Shown: positions 63,303-64,000 of the stretch, piece after piece
How the letters are laid out: each line of letters opens with the position of its first letter
How positions within the stretch are numbered: the stretch's first letter is position 1
Assembly: GCA_002353525.1 (NCBI GenBank)
Contig: DEJV01000002.1
Span: forward strand, 88,798 to 152,797
From: Prevotella sp. UBA2739
GTDB taxonomy: Bacteria; Bacteroidota; Bacteroidia; Bacteroidales; Bacteroidaceae
Direction: 5' to 3'
DNA: 64,000 nt
Program-made: the position numbers and the translations under genes
The notes under the pieces: generated by a model
What the model was told of the DNA's origin: nothing
Databases searched by the model: none
Seen by the model: only the letters and a program-made list of their open reading frames with translations

Positions 63303-64000
63303 AACAGTCGGTTGATATCTATTCGTCCCTCGTAGAATGCTTTGCCAAAGACCACCGCCGGGATGCCGGCGCGCTCCAGTTCGAAGATGTCCTCGGTAGA
63401 GGAGACGCCTCCGCTGGCTATCAAGTGCAGGTTGGGGTAGGCGTCCATCACCTCTTTATATAGTTCGATGGCGGGCCCTTGCAGGGTGCCGTCTTTCGAG
63501 ATTTCGGTGCAGAGCACGTTGCGTACTCCCTGGTCGACATATCGTTTCAGGAAGGGCAGGAGTGCCTCTGTCGAGTCTTCCTTCCATCCGTTGATGCTAA
63601 TCATGCCGTGGCGCACGTCGGCACCTAGAATGATGCGGTCAGCCCCGTATTTCTTCAACCATCCGCAAAACCGTTCGGGCTCGGTGACGGCGATGCTTCC
63701 CACTGTCACCATGTCGGCACCAGCCTGAAAAGCTTTCTCGATGTCGTCGTCGGTCTTGATGCCCCCGCCAAAATCCACTACAAGAGAGGTTTCGTTGGTG
63801 ATGGCGCGCAGTACATCGTCGTTGACGATATGGCGCGACTTAGCCCCGTCAAGATCCACCACGTGCAGCCGTTTGAATCCCAGTCGTTCGAATTGTCGGG
63901 CCACCTCTACGGGGTTCTCGTTGTAGACGGTTTTCTGCTCATAGTCGCCCTTGGTGAGCCTTACGCATTTGCCGTCGATGATGTCAATGGCTGGTATCAG
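63299..64000 (-). CDS. hisA: ProFAR isomerase HisA, 5' end cut by the window edge
   Basis: HisA isomerises ProFAR to PRFAR in histidine synthesis. Reading on to the window edge in frame gives LIPAIDIIDGKCVRLTKGDY, the typical N-terminus minus about the first one to five residues, so the start codon lies outside. The catalytic Asp is in the AIDIIDG segment and a second Asp region is in ILGADVRHGMISINGW. VDFGGGIKTDDD and LIASGGVSS are the phosphate-binding loops. A GTG within VARQFERLG could be mistaken for a start but is internal. Confidence 0.95.
   Translation of the reverse strand: MIPAIDIIDGKCVRLTKGDYEQKTVYNENPVEVARQFERLGFKRLHVVDLDGAKSRHIVNDDVLRAITNETSLVVDFGGGIKTDDDIEKAFQAGADMVTVGSIAVTEPERFCGWLKKYGADRIILGADVRHGMISINGWKEDSTEALLPFLKRYVDQGVRNVLCTEISKDGTLQGPAIELYKEVMDAYPNLHLIASGGVSSTEDIFELERAGIPAVVFGKAFYEGRIDINRLL

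Noticed and set aside
1..64000. Mobile elements, phage, tRNA or rRNA genes
   Set aside because: No transposase, integrase, phage structural gene, rRNA segment or convincing tRNA cloverleaf was seen; a tRNA scan could still find one I missed.

Overview
The window looks like chromosomal DNA from a Bacteroidales bacterium, most likely Prevotellaceae (Prevotella/Segatella type). The reasons are SusC/SusD pairs, TAnnTTTG-type -7 promoter elements, a long SecA with a zinc-binding tail, a class III fructose-bisphosphatase, a Lnb-like lipoprotein N-acyltransferase and C-terminal tails of the kind Prevotella puts on secreted proteins. Genus and species cannot be settled from sequence reading alone. 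I see no rRNA, tRNA, CRISPR array, insertion sequence or prophage.

Layout. Positions 1-5200 hold a minus-strand operon, sppA-lpxK-punA-thiL, followed on its 3' side by a repeat-rich stretch (1-415). Positions 5450-40195 are a large polysaccharide utilization locus whose enzyme set fits rhamnogalacturonan-I (RG-I). It has a plus-strand arm (GH28, SusC/SusD, second SusC/SusD, a secreted protein of unknown function, PL9, a giant PL11 with autotransporter-type repeats, a second PL11, a double SGNH/CE12 esterase), a minus-strand arm (GH105, GH106 and GH2 behind one promoter), a leucine-rich-repeat lipoprotein, and a second GH2 with its own promoter. Together these would cut the rhamnose-galacturonate backbone by elimination or hydrolysis, deacetylate it, strip galactose side chains, and process the unsaturated oligosaccharides after SusCD import. 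No sensor or regulator for the locus is in the window.

Positions 40255-54502 are an envelope-biogenesis neighbourhood. The minus strand carries Lnb-like acyltransferase, a catalytically degenerate phosphodiesterase-fold protein, secA, a lone ABC ATPase, a radical SAM/SPASM enzyme and a tiny coiled-coil lipoprotein. The plus strand carries an outer-membrane protein, LptC, a CNNM/CorC protein and a periplasmic prolyl isomerase. The radical SAM plus lipoprotein pair and the secA/pseudo-phosphatase/Lnb linkage are the best candidates for poorly described biology.

Positions 54639-64000 (minus strand) hold amino-acid and central metabolism: hisA (cut by the window edge), hisF, hisIE, ftsE, aspartate kinase, lysA, two small degenerate-looking glycosyltransferases and fbp. 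A run of nine exactly 10-bp-spaced CTAGG motifs lies between hisF and hisIE.

A recurring non-coding theme is short repeats that start at or overlap gene 3' ends: AATTGACAATT/AATTGATAATT strings at thiL, the second SusD, the second PL11 and GH105, and GAGAGGTGAGA strings at the second GH2 and near thiL.
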